From Knufia peltigerae (taxonomy: Eukaryota; Ascomycota; Eurotiomycetes; Chaetothyriales; Trichomeriaceae): DNA of 64,000 nucleotides. The notes under the pieces were generated by a model. The model had not been told where the DNA came from, made no database searches, and worked only from the letters and a program-made list of their open reading frames with translations. This document shows, one piece after another, positions 11,153 through 23,286 of this stretch; position 1 is the first letter of the stretch; each line of letters opens with the position of its first letter. The stretch lies in the NCBI GenBank assembly GCA_030247855.1, contig JAPDRN010000071.1, forward strand, positions 119,684-183,683, given 5' to 3'. The position numbers and the translations under genes are program-made.

Positions 11153-12610
11153 CTAAAGTTTTGCGGACAGTGCCATAGTCTGTATCGATCTTGGGAGCTG
11201 ATCTACTGCAAGAGTGTCTTTGGATTTTCGATCCTTGCTCTTGGCCGCTGATGCTGGTAGCCCGAATCCTACAACCTGGAAAAACCGAATACGTTCGCAT
11301 CTCACAATTGCTGAGCGTTTATGTGGTAGGTCGGCTAATTTGTGAATGTGAAAGCCGTTGTCCATATCGTATGCGAGGACGTTAGCATTAGTATACTTAG
11401 GCTCTCCAACAATAGTCACTGTTCTCGGATCGTCAAGGAACAAGTAATGGATCAGGCTGGACCACCAAGCAGAAGCTCTCTGTGGCCCTCGGAATCGGAC
11501 ATCACCGACAAGGGAATGTCGACCTCGATCCCAGTCACCGGCTCCTGGAGATAGATAGACACCCATATGGTCCTCCTAGCAAACGATGGCATGGTTAGTT
11601 ATGTAGGCACGGGACAGCAGGGCTTTATATTCACAAACCTTGGCCCAGTAGATCTCAAAGTAGGCAAAATAGGTGTCGTCGAACTTGGCCAAGATCGCCA
11701 TTTGGTGCGGGTCCTCATCGATCTTGCGCAGATACTCGCGATGCTGCTCTAGTGATCCGGTCTCATTCCAACCTGCTGATACGCGAGGATCGTTCTGCCA
11801 CTCGTGGAACAGTCGCAGGTGCTCTTCATTTCTCCAGTCAAGGTGGACCATCGAGAAGAACTCGTCGAGATGGGGAATGTAGCGACTGTAAATCACGGCA
11901 TTGTGTGCTGGCTTGGGTGGCCGTATGGGGTGCTGTGCATGAACAGGCCGCCCTTCAAGAGAGAATGTCACGGTATACTGACAAGGAAAAGCCGGACTCA
12001 ACGTCAACGCCGTGGAAAGATGCCCAAACAAATCTGGATGTGCGACCCACGCTGGACGAGTGCCGAACGGCGATGCAGCCCCTTGCCAGAATGCCGACCG
12101 CGATATCCAGATCTGAGAGACCTTTGACGTTGGCAAGGTTGGTTGTTCAGATCGTGTAGCTTTTGGTGGTGGGCTGGCCAGACCAGTTGCTATCAGTACT
12201 TCAGTCAATGTCGCATGACTGTTGCCTGTAAGCTCAAGGCGGAAGTCCTCCAGCTCCGGATATAGTGTCACGATAGAGTAGATCAGATTCCATATCTGGC
12301 CAACACTGGGCACAACTGCTTCATCCCATGAGAGGCGAGAAAGGGGAGACTGGTGGAAACGTGCCCAGGAAGAGTTGTCACCAGGCTGAGGAGTTAACAC
12401 ATTCGACTCCGAAATCAGATCGCTGAATCTCAGTGACTCGAGATGAAGTGGCTCTGGTGGTGATCTGGAATCAGGCAATTGTTTATGGGAGAGGGTGAGG
12501 TTGAGTAAGGGTACAGGTTTCACGTGCTTCGAAATGCGGATCTCGTATGTTGTTTTCCAAGGTTCAGGCAGCCTGACGAGAGTCAGAGTTTCCAATTTTG
12601 TCGCTGACAT
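11153..12610 (-). CDS. sidF: N5-hydroxyornithine acyltransferase, SidF-like, with PTS1
   Basis: Exons 12610-11639 and 11575-11153 (63-bp intron with CTAAC branch) give 464 residues, close to the length of known SidF proteins. The C-terminal half is the GNAT-fold siderophore acyltransferase domain (IucB/AlcB type): HLDEFFSMVHLDWRN, then YWAKEDHMG across the splice, DRGRHSLVGD, and FLDDPRT with VGEP. SidF transfers anhydromevalonyl from CoA to N5-hydroxyornithine. The protein ends in Ala-Lys-Leu, a canonical type-1 peroxisomal signal, matching the peroxisomal location known for SidF. It lies 742 bp upstream of the NRPS on the same strand. An alternative is a SidL-type acetyltransferase, but SidL is cytosolic and the AKL end and linkage favour SidF. 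Confidence 0.88.
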
Positions 12611-13188
12611 CCTGTTTAATGATGTATAGCTGAGGTGTGATGAGATCTTAGAGTCACAGATATACGATGAAAGTGACTTTCATGTGTACCGAGAATGTCT
12701 TTACCTACGCTCAGAACAACCGGTTTTCTCCAGATCAAGAACCACGACCTGAAATGTGACTCATGTAACGAACTTGTCTCTGCCGAATCCCAAAATCCAT
12801 TGCTTGACCGGAGGTGCGTGCCACTTGTCCCGCTAGCCAAGGACTGTCTGATAGCACCATCAAATAGTTCAAGTCGTCAAGGCGAAAGTCTGGTTGGCAA
12901 AGAGCTCGAGACAGGTTGCGGACCACCACCGCGGTCCAGCATCCTCGCCGGCAAACTGCCGGAAATAATTTGTTGACTTAGAAATAGTTTGATTTTGTCA
13001 CAGCGATTCTAAGCGAGGTTGAATCATGTTTGGGGGATGAACGAAGAGGAGATACTCCAGTCATTTTAGGATACGGTTGTGAAGTTCATTTGACAGTCCG
13101 CGCGTGAAATACACCTCGGTTCAAGTGGATCGTTCTGCCGAGCCTTGCTAAAGTCGTGGCCAAGGATTTCATGCCTTAGCGGGGAAAA

Positions 13189-13205
13189 ATCTGATAAGAT
13201 AAGAT
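13189..13205 (+). promoter_or_regulatory. Iron-GATA-factor (SreA/SRE-type) binding site cluster
   Basis: The sequence ATCTGATAAGATAAGAT contains one perfect ATCWGATAA, the established consensus of fungal iron-responsive GATA repressors, overlapped by a second GATAA. It lies about 580 bp upstream of the sidF-like start and about 860 bp upstream of the CFEM gene, so it could serve either. The match is exact; binding is inferred. Confidence 0.65.
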
Positions 13206-13905
13206 GGATCCTTCGCTTACGAGCCTGGTAAACTCGACTTGGCGAGGCTCGGCAAGTTAGGGGCAGACGGTTGGGACACCTGACGCCGACCCACTGGCGG
13301 CCAGTCGCTAAAAAGACTTATCCTGTACTCCGATCACGGCCATGTCACCGGAGAGCATTTCTGTATGTTGTCGACTGCCTTGCAGGCGCAGGAGAAAACC
13401 ACGGGTTGTCAGTTTGGGCTCATTCCGACGAGTGAGGATCTGGCAAAGGTTAGCGTCTATTATCGACTTCTGCAACCCGTCTCCAGTCAACATGGATCTG
13501 CTTAACGGCTTTAGTTGGAGTAGGCAGATAGACGCTGGATGTTAACGAAGCCTTTGTGACTGCATGTTGGAGTACTGAAGCCTCCAAGGAGATCGTCGTC
13601 AAATCTCAAAACTGCCTTGTTCCAACTCGACAAGCGTGTATGTTCTCGGCCCTGTGGCAAGCTGCTCCATCACAGTAACATAGGATGCTCATTGGGAGGA
13701 TGAAGTGCTGATTATCTAAAAGCATGAGAGAACTATGTCATATGAGCCTACGATTTGCGGGCCGATCGCATTTGAATGCCTCGACGGAGAGACTGGATAT
13801 CTGGTTGCTTCTTCGTTGCCTCTTGTCAAGTTTTGTTACCTTGGCAAGGGCTTAGGAGGTGAAACCAGCCTTGGAAACCATCCGGTTTCGGGATAGATAC
13901 TTGAG

Positions 13906-13914
13906 TATATATAT
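13906..13914 (+). promoter_or_regulatory. TATA-box candidate of CFEM gene 1
   Basis: TATATATAT sits 139-147 bp before the ATG at 14053, a plausible distance for a fungal TATA element with a short 5' leader. Confidence 0.4.
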
Positions 13915-14052
13915 CATAACAGTTGAATGGTTCCTGACTATAAGCAATCAGGTTGTTATTCAATGCGCAGTTTTGGTTCACTTGACAAGCCAGACATTCG
14001 TTTAATCACTCCTTCATAATAGCTTCAAGCGACCCCCTTCGAGATTACCGAG

Positions 14053-14795
14053 ATGAAGACAGTTGCTATTGGTGCAGTTGCTTTTGCTCTGGCTCTTAAA
14101 GCCCATGCCCAGGATATTACAAGTCTGCCCGTGTGCGCGGTGAGTGAACATTCTTCCAAACAAAATGCATAAGCCTTTCTGCTTTGGAACGATAAACTGC
14201 TCGAATACTGATTCATGTGTAACTAGCAATCTCCAATCTTAACGGCATTCAGCACTTCGGGATGCTCTTTGACAGACATTGCATGTGTTTGCAACAATAC
14301 TGAATTCATCAATGGTTTGGTAAACACGATCCCTAGCGTGTGCAATGCAAATGAAGTTGCAGGTATGTCCTGATCATCGATGGAATCATCTGGAGGCTTC
14401 AGATGATTTCTTGTCACCGGGAGGCAACACCGCCTGGTGGAGGACCATGATGCTGATGCTTCGATACAGCCACCAGCCAGTTTGCAGTTTCCCTTTGTGC
14501 TTCGTATGGAGTCACTCTCGACCTACCGGGCACGCCTGGTGGTGCAACTTCCAGCGCCTCGGCCACCACCAGTGAAGTGGTGCCAGTCACTACTGCACCG
14601 GTTGAACCAACAATTGCGAGCTCCTCTGCCACTCCCAGTAGCGTAAATGGGCCAACAACAGCGGAGACCCCTGCGATCAGCGGCACATCCAGCAGTGAGC
14701 CAGCTCAATATACAGGTGCCGGAAGCAAGGTCAGGATAGTCTTGATGCCCGTCTTTCTCGGTGCAGTGGCGCTAGGTCTAGCAGCTGCAATTTAA
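14053..14795 (+). CDS. CFEM-domain GPI-anchored-type cell-surface protein 1
   Basis: Exons 14053-14139, 14227-14362 and 14488-14795 give 176 residues. A signal peptide (about residues 1-19) leads into a CFEM domain: LPVCA, SGCSLTDIACVCNN, PSVCN and a last Cys in SLCASYG. The LTD aspartate corresponds to the heme-iron ligand in characterised CFEM proteins. A Thr/Ser-rich stalk and a terminal hydrophobic segment indicate a GPI signal. Only six of the usual eight cysteines are present; the second (Cx2C) and one later Cys are missing. The paralogue at 25629 has the same three-exon layout and an exon 2 of the same 136 bp. CFEM proteins capture heme or siderophore-bound iron at the wall. Exon 3's acceptor was chosen because it keeps frame and restores the last Cys. 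Confidence 0.82.
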
Positions 14796-15011
14796 TCTAC
14801 CAATAATACTGCTATTGTCTTTACATCTTCACTAGAGTGCCCAAAAAGCCTCAAGCGACAGTGTACACAATTTAATAGCATTGTATCTAATAACAAGTCG
14901 TTTACTTCTTTCATGACCACGTCCTTTCAAGTGTATACTAATTGGGGCTGCCACATGCCGAGGATATGTTCGGTTCATTTGTTATTGACACGGATTGATT
15001 CTCAGTTCTCC

Positions 15012-18000
15012 CTATTGCAGCATCTGTTGCTGAACAGTTAATCTATAATGTTCATTCTTTTCCATCAGATCGCCATGACTACCAGAGTCCACAATCGTTC
15101 CGCCTTCCACCATGAAAATGACATCAGCGCTCATGACAGTATGCAAACGATGTGTTATAGCAATGACAGTAGTACCGAAGTCACGAACGGCACGACTGAG
15201 TCCTTGCTGCAGGATGTGCTCCGTCTCGGCGTCTAAGGCACTTGTACTCTCATCAAGGAGCAACAGTCGTGGCTTGCGCACCAAAGCACGCGCTATTGTG
15301 AGTCGCTGGCGTTGACCACCTGACAGTTGAGTGCCTTTCGGTCCACACTCAGTGTCGTAACCCTGAGGCAAGATCATGATTGTATCGTGAATATTGGCCA
15401 GTCTGCAAGCCTGTTCAATTTCTGTATCGGTCGCGTCATGGCCCGATACCGCACCGAGCCCGACATTAAAGCGAATCGAGCCACTGAAGAGCATGCTATC
15501 CTGCGGCACGACGGCAATGTCATCCCGAAAATCTCGGTCGGATATATCAGTGCCATCAATCTTAATTCGACCCCATGTTGGGCAGTAATTTTGCTGGAGC
15601 AGGTTCATGATGGTGGATTTTCCTGCACCAGAGGGTCCTACTAGGCCGCAAAATTGGCCTGGCAGGATAGAAAATGCGACATCCTTAAGGACAGGAATGG
15701 TGATGTTGGATGGGTAGGCGAAACTGACGCCAGAAAAATCAACGCGAGCACCACGTTTTGCTTTCAATCGTGAGGATGTGTCAGTAGAAGCGGACTTTTC
15801 AACATCATGACCAGTGGAGGTTGACGGCGGCTCCAGCGCTGGTGAATCACCGTATGAATTTTGATTCCCAATGATAGACAGTATTCGAGAAGCAGCTGCA
15901 CGAGCTCGAGAGACCTCAGGCGCAAGACTGAACATCTGGCCCCATAATTGTGCACTCACCAGCATCGCCACAAGCACAATGAAGAATTGTTTCTGGGAAC
16001 TTTCTCCCCGAATGATTTGGTGCGAGCCCCACCAGTATGCAAAGGCATAAATGAAGAAGCCGACACTGAGGGAGATAGCAAGCCAGACATTTGTATAAAT
16101 GCTTGCCGTTGTCAATTTCTTGCGTGGACTCCTCAAAGCCTGCCTGTAAGCGCCCATGATTTCATCCTCAAGAGAGTATGTAGCAACAATCTTGAAAGAC
16201 GTCAATGCCTCCATGCAGATGCCGATCGATTTTGCAAATGCTTTCGAGTTGCGTTCTTCAAATCGCGATAGAGTGAAGAGCTGCATCAAACCTGATCCCA
16301 ATAAAATAGGCACCATAGTCAAACATACAAGTGCAATCTTCCATGCAACAATATGTGACATGATCAGTGAGGCGCAGAAACTGATGAGTATTGAGAATAT
16401 GGTACCCATTGTCGAGCCACTGAATCCGGCTATCGCGTTGCCGTCCTTTGTGATGATGGATAGTAATGTTGAGGGATTATGAGCCTGGGCCTGATACCAC
16501 TCAATGTTTTGGGATAACAGAGAATTGAACGACAACACTCTCAGCCTGTACAACAGCCTCTCCCCGACTACTGCAAAAGATGACCAGCTGAAGTAGTTCG
16601 CGCCTAGTTCCACACCAGCAACCATGAAGAGCATGCCCCCATAAAACCGGCCAAGGTGCAGTATACGGCTCACCGTAGCCCTGCATGGGCTCAGTGCATC
16701 CACCACATGCCCAAAGATCAAGGCTGCGGCAATGAATGTTAAGCCCACAACTACGGCAGCAATCATTGCCATGACAAGCCAACCTAATTCCGGCCTGATA
16801 AAAGGCGTTGCCCTTCTGATGATCTTACTGGGAGAAAGGCCAGAGTCAATCTCAATTGGCGATGCTTGGGGATCTTTGTTGCCCCCTGAATCTTCATATA
16901 GCTTTGGTTGAGCTCTCGAGGTAGCATCATCATACTTCAAAGCCACTTTCTCTGCATCGATATCTATCGAGGTATGCAAGGAGCTAATAGTCGATGAAAA
17001 ATCCTCATGATTTTGCTGAGAAATGTTGAGGGCTTGCAATTTGACCATATCAGCAAATAGTCCTGGGTGAGAAACAAGCTCTTCGTACGTTCCCTGTTCA
17101 ATTACTTCTCCAGCCTTGAGTATAATGATATTGTCTGCATTTCTGATGGTGGAAAAGCGATGAGCAATGGAGATGACTGTTCGTGTATTTGCAAGCTTGT
17201 TGACAGCAGTTTGAATGCGTTGTTCGCTCGCCGAATCAAGAGAAGCCGTTGCTTCATCCAGAATGAGTACTTTTGGATCTCGAACAAGGGCTTGCGCGAG
17301 AGCAATTCTCTGTCTTTGCCCACCACTGAGGGATTGGCCGCCGGTTCCAACTATAGTATCATAACTCTTGTCAAGAGTCCGAATGAAGCCGTCGGCGTCC
17401 GCAAGTCGAGCTGCATGTTTCACCAGGTCAATAACCTCGTTGACAATAACCTGGTCTCTTTCTGGAAGATTTCCCGAATTGCATGTCAAAGATTCTCCCA
17501 GGTAATGCTTCAGCCTTTTATGTGCTGGATTGGATGAGCTTATCAGGCCAAGGGCTATATTCTGCAGGATCGACCGATTCATCAACAACGGTTCTTGTTG
17601 GACAAGAGCAGTAAATCCTCTCAGATTTCTGATGTTGATGTCAGACAGACTCTTGTCATCGAAGAGAATTCTTCCCTCAGTAGTGTCATATAGTCTGGCA
17701 ATCAGAGCTGCAACTGTGGACTTGCCACTTCCAGAGGGCCCGACGATGGCTGTTTGTTTTCCTGCAGGAAACGAAACACTAACATTTCGCAGCACCATGT
17801 CGTCTGGTCGTGAAGGGTACCTAAAGGAAACATTACAAAACTCAAGCTTTCCTGGAGTTTCAGCAGACAACATGTCGCCATCATCCAATGTGCCATCTAG
17901 CAACGACTTGCTATCAATATCTTGTTTCAATTTATGGAAAGCCGAGGCCGCATTTCCGAAGAGTGGCAGGAGAGGAGCTGTCGATCCCAAAACCACACAG

Positions 18001-19137
18001 GCTGCATTCAAGAATATGTTAACCGCAGATCAGTGTATATTGACATTGAAAATCAACTTACCATCGACAAGAACAAAAATCACCGTGTAGATTTCCCCAA
18101 CGGATGTTCCACCACTCTTTCCCTTTAGCATGTCTGCAATCATTCTGCTGCCCTGCCAAAAAGCGAGAGCATTTGCCGAATAGGCAATAAAGTAAAGCAT
18201 CCCGGCCTGGACGGCTGCCACAGCACCTTTACGAATGCCTTGCCCACGACTGACTTCAGAGCACTCTGCAAACTTTCGCTCTAACCGTGGAGCAGCACTG
18301 TACGCTTTCACAATAGTGATGTTGGAGAATGCCTCGGAGGCTATGGCAGCTGCTTTGGTGGCAGAGTCAGACATACGAGTTGAGAACTTTTGAAAGAAAC
18401 CACCTCCGACAATTGCGACAAGGAGAAATGCCGGTATAAGCGATATCAAAATCCCAGCAAGCTTCGCTTGTTTGGTGAACGCCACTACATATGCAGAGAC
18501 GAAAAAGGAAAGACTTGCAATGAAAATTCCAACCTTTTCGCAAGTTCCGGATTGAACAGCTTGGACGTCACCGCTCAGACGCGAAGATAGCTGACCATCT
18601 TGATGCTGGTCAATAAACGTTTGATCCTGGCGCAGTATACTTTGGAAGTATTCATCTCTCAGTCGAAATGCAAGGCGTTGGCTCAAAATGCTCCAGCAGA
18701 TGATGTGAGTGAAAGTCAGGGCAAACGCTGCGATGGCAATGTAAACAAGTTTCAACACTCTATCGTTGATGGCATCTTCATAAACCAAGGCATTGCCAGA
18801 GATTTCTACCTCACAAGAAGCACCGTTGAGATCGTTGACGAGCTCTCCAAATAAAACTGCCATCAAGGGATATGGTACGCCAGCAGCGATGGCACACGTG
18901 GTCCCGACCGCCATCAGACAAATGTCCGTCCATGTTGCAGCGGCGTAAGCCAACAGTCGGAAGTAGGCAATACGAGACTGGCGCTGGTTAGAACAAACTT
19001 CATTCATGCTTGAAAGTAGTGAAGCAACGGATCTCTCTGAGGGAGGCGATGCGTACCGATCCCGATGATGCTGTCTCCTTCCCTGGACGTGTATCCTTGG
19101 GCTTAGGACGCTCTCGATCAACAGCTTTTGCTGCCAT
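15012..19137 (-). CDS. Full-size ABC transporter (ABCB type) of the siderophore cluster
   Basis: Exons 19137-19057, 18983-18062 and 18001-15012 give 1330 residues in the order TM1-NBD1-TM2-NBD2. Both NBDs carry Walker A (GPSGSGKST, GPSGAGKST), LSGGQRQR signatures, Walker B with LILDEATASLD and LLLDESTSALD, and H-loop histidines. The first short exon is my inference: GTACGC donor at 19056, TCTAACCAG acceptor, joined at codon boundaries. Without it the first in-frame ATG is at 19004, giving a shorter N-terminus. ABCB-type pumps next to SidD/SidF are known in Aspergillus siderophore clusters and are thought to move siderophores or their breakdown products. It shares a 1.17-kb divergent promoter region with the SIT transporter. 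A multidrug role cannot be excluded. Confidence 0.85.
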
Positions 19138-20306
19138 GTGTCTGTAGGTCGCTCACTTGGTTAGAAAAAAGTTTATAGTGCTCAGCCTTGTCTTCGACAA
19201 CCACTGAATACCCAGAGGCTGGCTCTCAGCCCAAGCAATCGGCCGAGCAGACTCCTTGATACGCCGCAGATGCCTTGAGATTTAGACCACTGTCATCCTA
19301 CAACATCTCCTGCCTTGGAAACGTCACTGGAAGGCGAACAGAGTTGGGCCTGACAAATCTTAGGGCTTTCCTCAGAATCATAACCATTCGACTACTATTG
19401 TCATCAATGGCAGAACGCCGTTCCCAGTGGGTACGTGATTGAAGCCGGTCTCGGCCAAGGAGCGAGCCTTTTGGTTATGCGAGAGTTATGACTATTGTTC
19501 GTACCCTACATCAAACAAGATAACGTCCTCGTTCCGCTGTAGGTATGCTGCCAAGTTCATCTAACGGAACCTCTCCGATGTGGTTCCCAAGACAAACATC
19601 GTGCCAAGGGTGGCGGCGCAGGATGCAGAGTTGACACATCCCCGCATACATTACCGCTAGTAAAATTACCCACTCAACCAGTCGTTTCCAGTTTTCACGG
19701 CAAGTGCTATTGTTCTTGTCTACCCGAACGCGTCTTGACTGCTACCACCAAAGGCCTCTCGCGGACTCCAAGACATCTTTAGGAAGCTCAATGCTGCCTC
19801 AGACATTGGTGTTGTCATACAGTCGATGGACCCGACATCGGCACTTGGCCACTTTTAGCGGTATCATCGTGCATCTGTGGTACGAGGGCTTGTTAAGGTT
19901 CAATACCCTCCATACATTCCTGCCTCCGTAGAACAACGCCCACTGATCGTGTGCATTACAGAGCGTACCACCACTATGCCATTTCGGGTAGTCCTCCCAG
20001 GCGTTGCATTTTCAAAGGCGCAATACCGTAAGTATTTTTGTCGCGTGGCATCTCCTCAGCCTCGATAGCGAACTGGTCATCAGATGGCAAATTTTTTTTC
20101 TTCCTCAGCTTGACAAAATTGTTCGCAGCCGACGTCGGCTAGTGGGAAACATTCCGATAGACTTGGCACGAAGACAAATTCTAACACATGGTATGGGCAT
20201 TTAGATGCTTGCTGAGTGTGTGAGTCTAGTCGTGGCTGAAGACGATTGCACATCGTGCGGGAACTGTATCTGCCAACTCGTCTGCAGCTAGTTCACCTTT
20301 GCCAAC
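19138..20306. other. Divergent promoter region of ABC and SIT transporters
   Basis: A 1.17-kb region with no convincing ORF. A GATAA core occurs near 19519, but no full ATCWGATAA match was seen by eye. Confidence 0.5.
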
Positions 20307-22192
20307 ATGGTGTCCTTGACCGACAAACGCCCTGATAAGCTAGGATTCAAAGCAAGATTCGAGAGTTTCTTCGATACGACTTCCAAAATTGTCAACACAA
20401 GCGATCGCAGAAACCCCGTCGATGAAGAAAGCACAAATCAACCCGATGAAGCACTTGTTTCTCAAGATGCCCAAGCTGGTGTACAGCGTGTCCAGGCAAC
20501 AGCTACGGTCTGGACAAGGTCACACCTCATCGGTGCACACATCTGGTAAGTGCTTATCCCATACATGATAATGAGATGTAAGTACTAAGGCATGAACAGC
20601 ATTTGGCTCATCTACTTTGTCGTTTCACTGGAAGAGGTTGTTCTTCGTTCTTTAAATCCTTATGTCACGAGTTCTTTCTCGTTGCATTCTCTGACATCCG
20701 CCACCAATATCATGTCCAGCATCATTGGCGGAGTAGCTAAGATTCCGACTGCCAAGATTCTGGATACATGGGGAAGACCTCAGGGTATTGGACTGATGAC
20801 CTTTATTTGGGTAATCGGGTATATCATGATGGCCTCTTGCAAAAATGTGCAAACATATGCCGCTGCTCAGGTGTTCTCTGTGACTGGGTAAGCGTGAAGC
20901 CCTCAAATAGACTTTCTTTCCCTGACATGAGCATTCTCAGCGCACAAGGTGTAAGCTACTGCCTCACAGTCTTCATTTCGGATACATCGACACTCAAGAA
21001 TCGTTCGCTGATGCTTTCTATCGCGACCTCGCCGTACATCGTCACTACTTGGCTAGGAGGCCCGGTTTCTCAAAGTATCATCGAAGGTCCCGGCTGGCGA
21101 TGGGGATTTGGTATCTTTGCTGTTGTAGTCCCTGTGGTCGTGGCCCCTTTGACAATCTTATTTCTGTACAACCAGCGAAAGGCTCAAAATCAAGGCCTCG
21201 TCAAGCCTGTACGTATCAGTCTCCGTCCGGAAGCGCTGAAGCGGTACGCGATTGAGGTCGACTTGCTTGGTATTATTATCCTTGCAAGTGGAATGGCGCT
21301 TTTCCTGCTTCCCTTCAGCCTTTACTCTTATCAAAAAGACAAGTTCCGCTCTCCGATGATCATTTGTATGATCACCTTCGGCGGCGCATTGCTCGTCTTC
21401 TTCACTTTTTGGGAGAGGTACTTGGCGCCAAAAACATTCATTCCTTTCGAGCTTCTGATGGATCGAACCGTCTTCTGCGCAGGATTGATGTTCGTTTTTG
21501 TCTTCTTCAACTCAATGGTTTGGGGCAGCTACTTTTTCTCTATGTTGCAGGTTGTATGGGGTCTCAGCATCACTAACGCGACCTACGTCAGCGCCATATA
21601 CCGGGTCGGTTCTTGTCTCTGGGCATTGGTGGTTGGGCTTTTGATCCGATGGACTGGTCGATTCAAATGGCTTGCATTGTACTTTGCAATCCCATTGATG
21701 ATGTTGGGCGTTGGTCTTATGATCGAGTTCCGGCGCCCAAACAGTGATATTGGGTACATTGTTATGACCCAGATCTTTGTGGCATTTTCGGGTGGAACGA
21801 TTGTTCTGTGCGGCGAGTTGGCTATGTTGGCTCCATCAAATCAACAACACATCGCCGCTATCATTGCCATTTTGAATTTGTTTGGCAGTATCGGCAGTGC
21901 AGTGGGAGGGACTGTCGCCACAGCCATTTGGACAAGCGTCTTTCCTGCGGCCCTCCGAAGGTACCTTCCTGCAGATGTTGATGCAAAGAAGGTTTACGGA
22001 TCAATCATTGCTCAGCTTTACTACAGGCCTGGAACACCAGCTCGAGACGCTATCAACCGATCGTACGGGGAAGCACAACGCTACATGCTCATCACAAGTC
22101 TTGCACTACTGGGTGGTGCGTTCGTATGTGTAGCATTGTGGCGGGATATTCGCATCAAAGATATAAAACAGGTCAAGGGACGTGTGATTTAG
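20307..22192 (+). CDS. Siderophore iron transporter, MFS SIT/ARN family
   Basis: Exons 20307-20545, 20600-20887 and 20941-22192 give 592 residues, the usual SIT length. A hydrophilic N-terminus of about 75 residues precedes 12-14 membrane segments. Family-typical sequence includes FVVSLEE and NPYVTSSF in the first helix, ILDTWGRPQG in the first cytoplasmic loop, GAQGVSYCLTVFISDTS (the usual IADTTSLRNR region) and RWGFGIF. This family imports ferri-siderophores by proton symport at the plasma membrane. It lies head-to-head with the ABC transporter and 8 kb from the siderophore NRPS, so the cluster's own siderophore is the likely cargo. Which siderophore it carries cannot be told from sequence. 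Confidence 0.87.
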
Positions 22193-23286
22193 ATCTATAC
22201 CATAGGGCTTTCTCATTGTCTTTACACCAGCAAATGCAGAGCAAGAACCTCAAACCTTCCGGACTGTTCATCTTCAATACCGAAAAGACCGAAATGGAAA
22301 GACATGTCGATAGTCTTGATAAGTTTAGACTACGGAGGTTGGACTTATTGCGGAGACAGAAAATATTTCTAGGCGGTTCCAGGGTTCTGAAGTACTCAGC
22401 AAGACGATGAGCACTGGGATAAGCCGACGTACCCGATCAATCCTATCAATGAGCTTCAACTAAGTAGTAATGTCTGCCAGTCTTCACGACGCTCAACCAT
22501 CCAGGGATACGCTGGGTAGGTAGGCCATTGAAAGAGGTTAGTAGGACCATTCGGATTTGCAGTGACTAGGCACGCTTCTTCACGTAACATGTAACACCGC
22601 TTCGATCTTACGAGCTGTTACAGTACGCGTGGTAAGCGTCAGTGACGCCCGCGTGGTCTTGGCAGCCAGTCCACGACTCAGTCCCCTCCAAGGTTCCGCT
22701 GTGGCTGACGCCAAGCACGACTGGGCGGAGTGAGGGATTTATCTAATCTAATCAGATTCTCTCCTGATTGCCTTGGCATTGCTCGGACATCCGCAGGTTG
22801 AATTAGCCTTTGTTGGTAATCCTTTCCTGGCAGACATTGAGCTTCGCTTAAAATTATTCACTGCACACACCCATTCTGCAGTGGGAGCTTTGGTCTGAGA
22901 ACATGTGCCTATCCGTTTCCTTAAGGCCAATGACGCGACTTCGGCGTCTGGGCAATCGCTCGACCTTGGAGAGCGATATCGGCTTGGGAAATTCAGGAGT
23001 TTGAGAAACCAACTGACGTCGATCTTGGAGCTTTGGCAGGTGAGCTTTCGTAGATCTCGGGAAGAGATCCGAAAACCATTTCTGAAGATGTGAGGCGTTG
23101 AAGAGAAGGCCATCTTGATCTCGCTGTTTTGAACATGTCGATTCAACACCGGCCTCTGACCACTTTCCTTCTCGTCGAAGGTATCGATAATCTCAACTGA
23201 TGGAAGGATCTGGCACTGACTGAGCCCTCCGCTTTTCAGACCACGTGGTCACAGCCAGACTCACAACGACCCCAAAGTCGCATAGC
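22193..23286. other. Intergenic region upstream of GLTP-domain gene
   Basis: No gene supported. A run TTATCTAATCTAATCAGATT at about 22739 resembles a degenerate inverted GATA site. A 133-residue minus-strand frame here has no recognisable features. Confidence 0.5.

Larger units (their letters stand above)
12611..14052. other. Intergenic region between divergent sidF-like and CFEM genes
   Basis: A 1.4-kb divergent promoter region. It contains the ATCTGATAA cluster at 13189 and a TATA element at 13906, listed separately. The open frames here are short and featureless. Confidence 0.6.

Noticed and set aside
18030..19121. ABC transporter start at the first codon of the open frame near 19121
   Set aside because: That codon is TTG. 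A spliced first exon from ATG 19137, or ATG 19004, is more plausible.
22748..23149. 133-residue minus-strand frame with several cysteines
   Set aside because: No signal peptide, spacing pattern or known motif; likely chance in the GLTP promoter.
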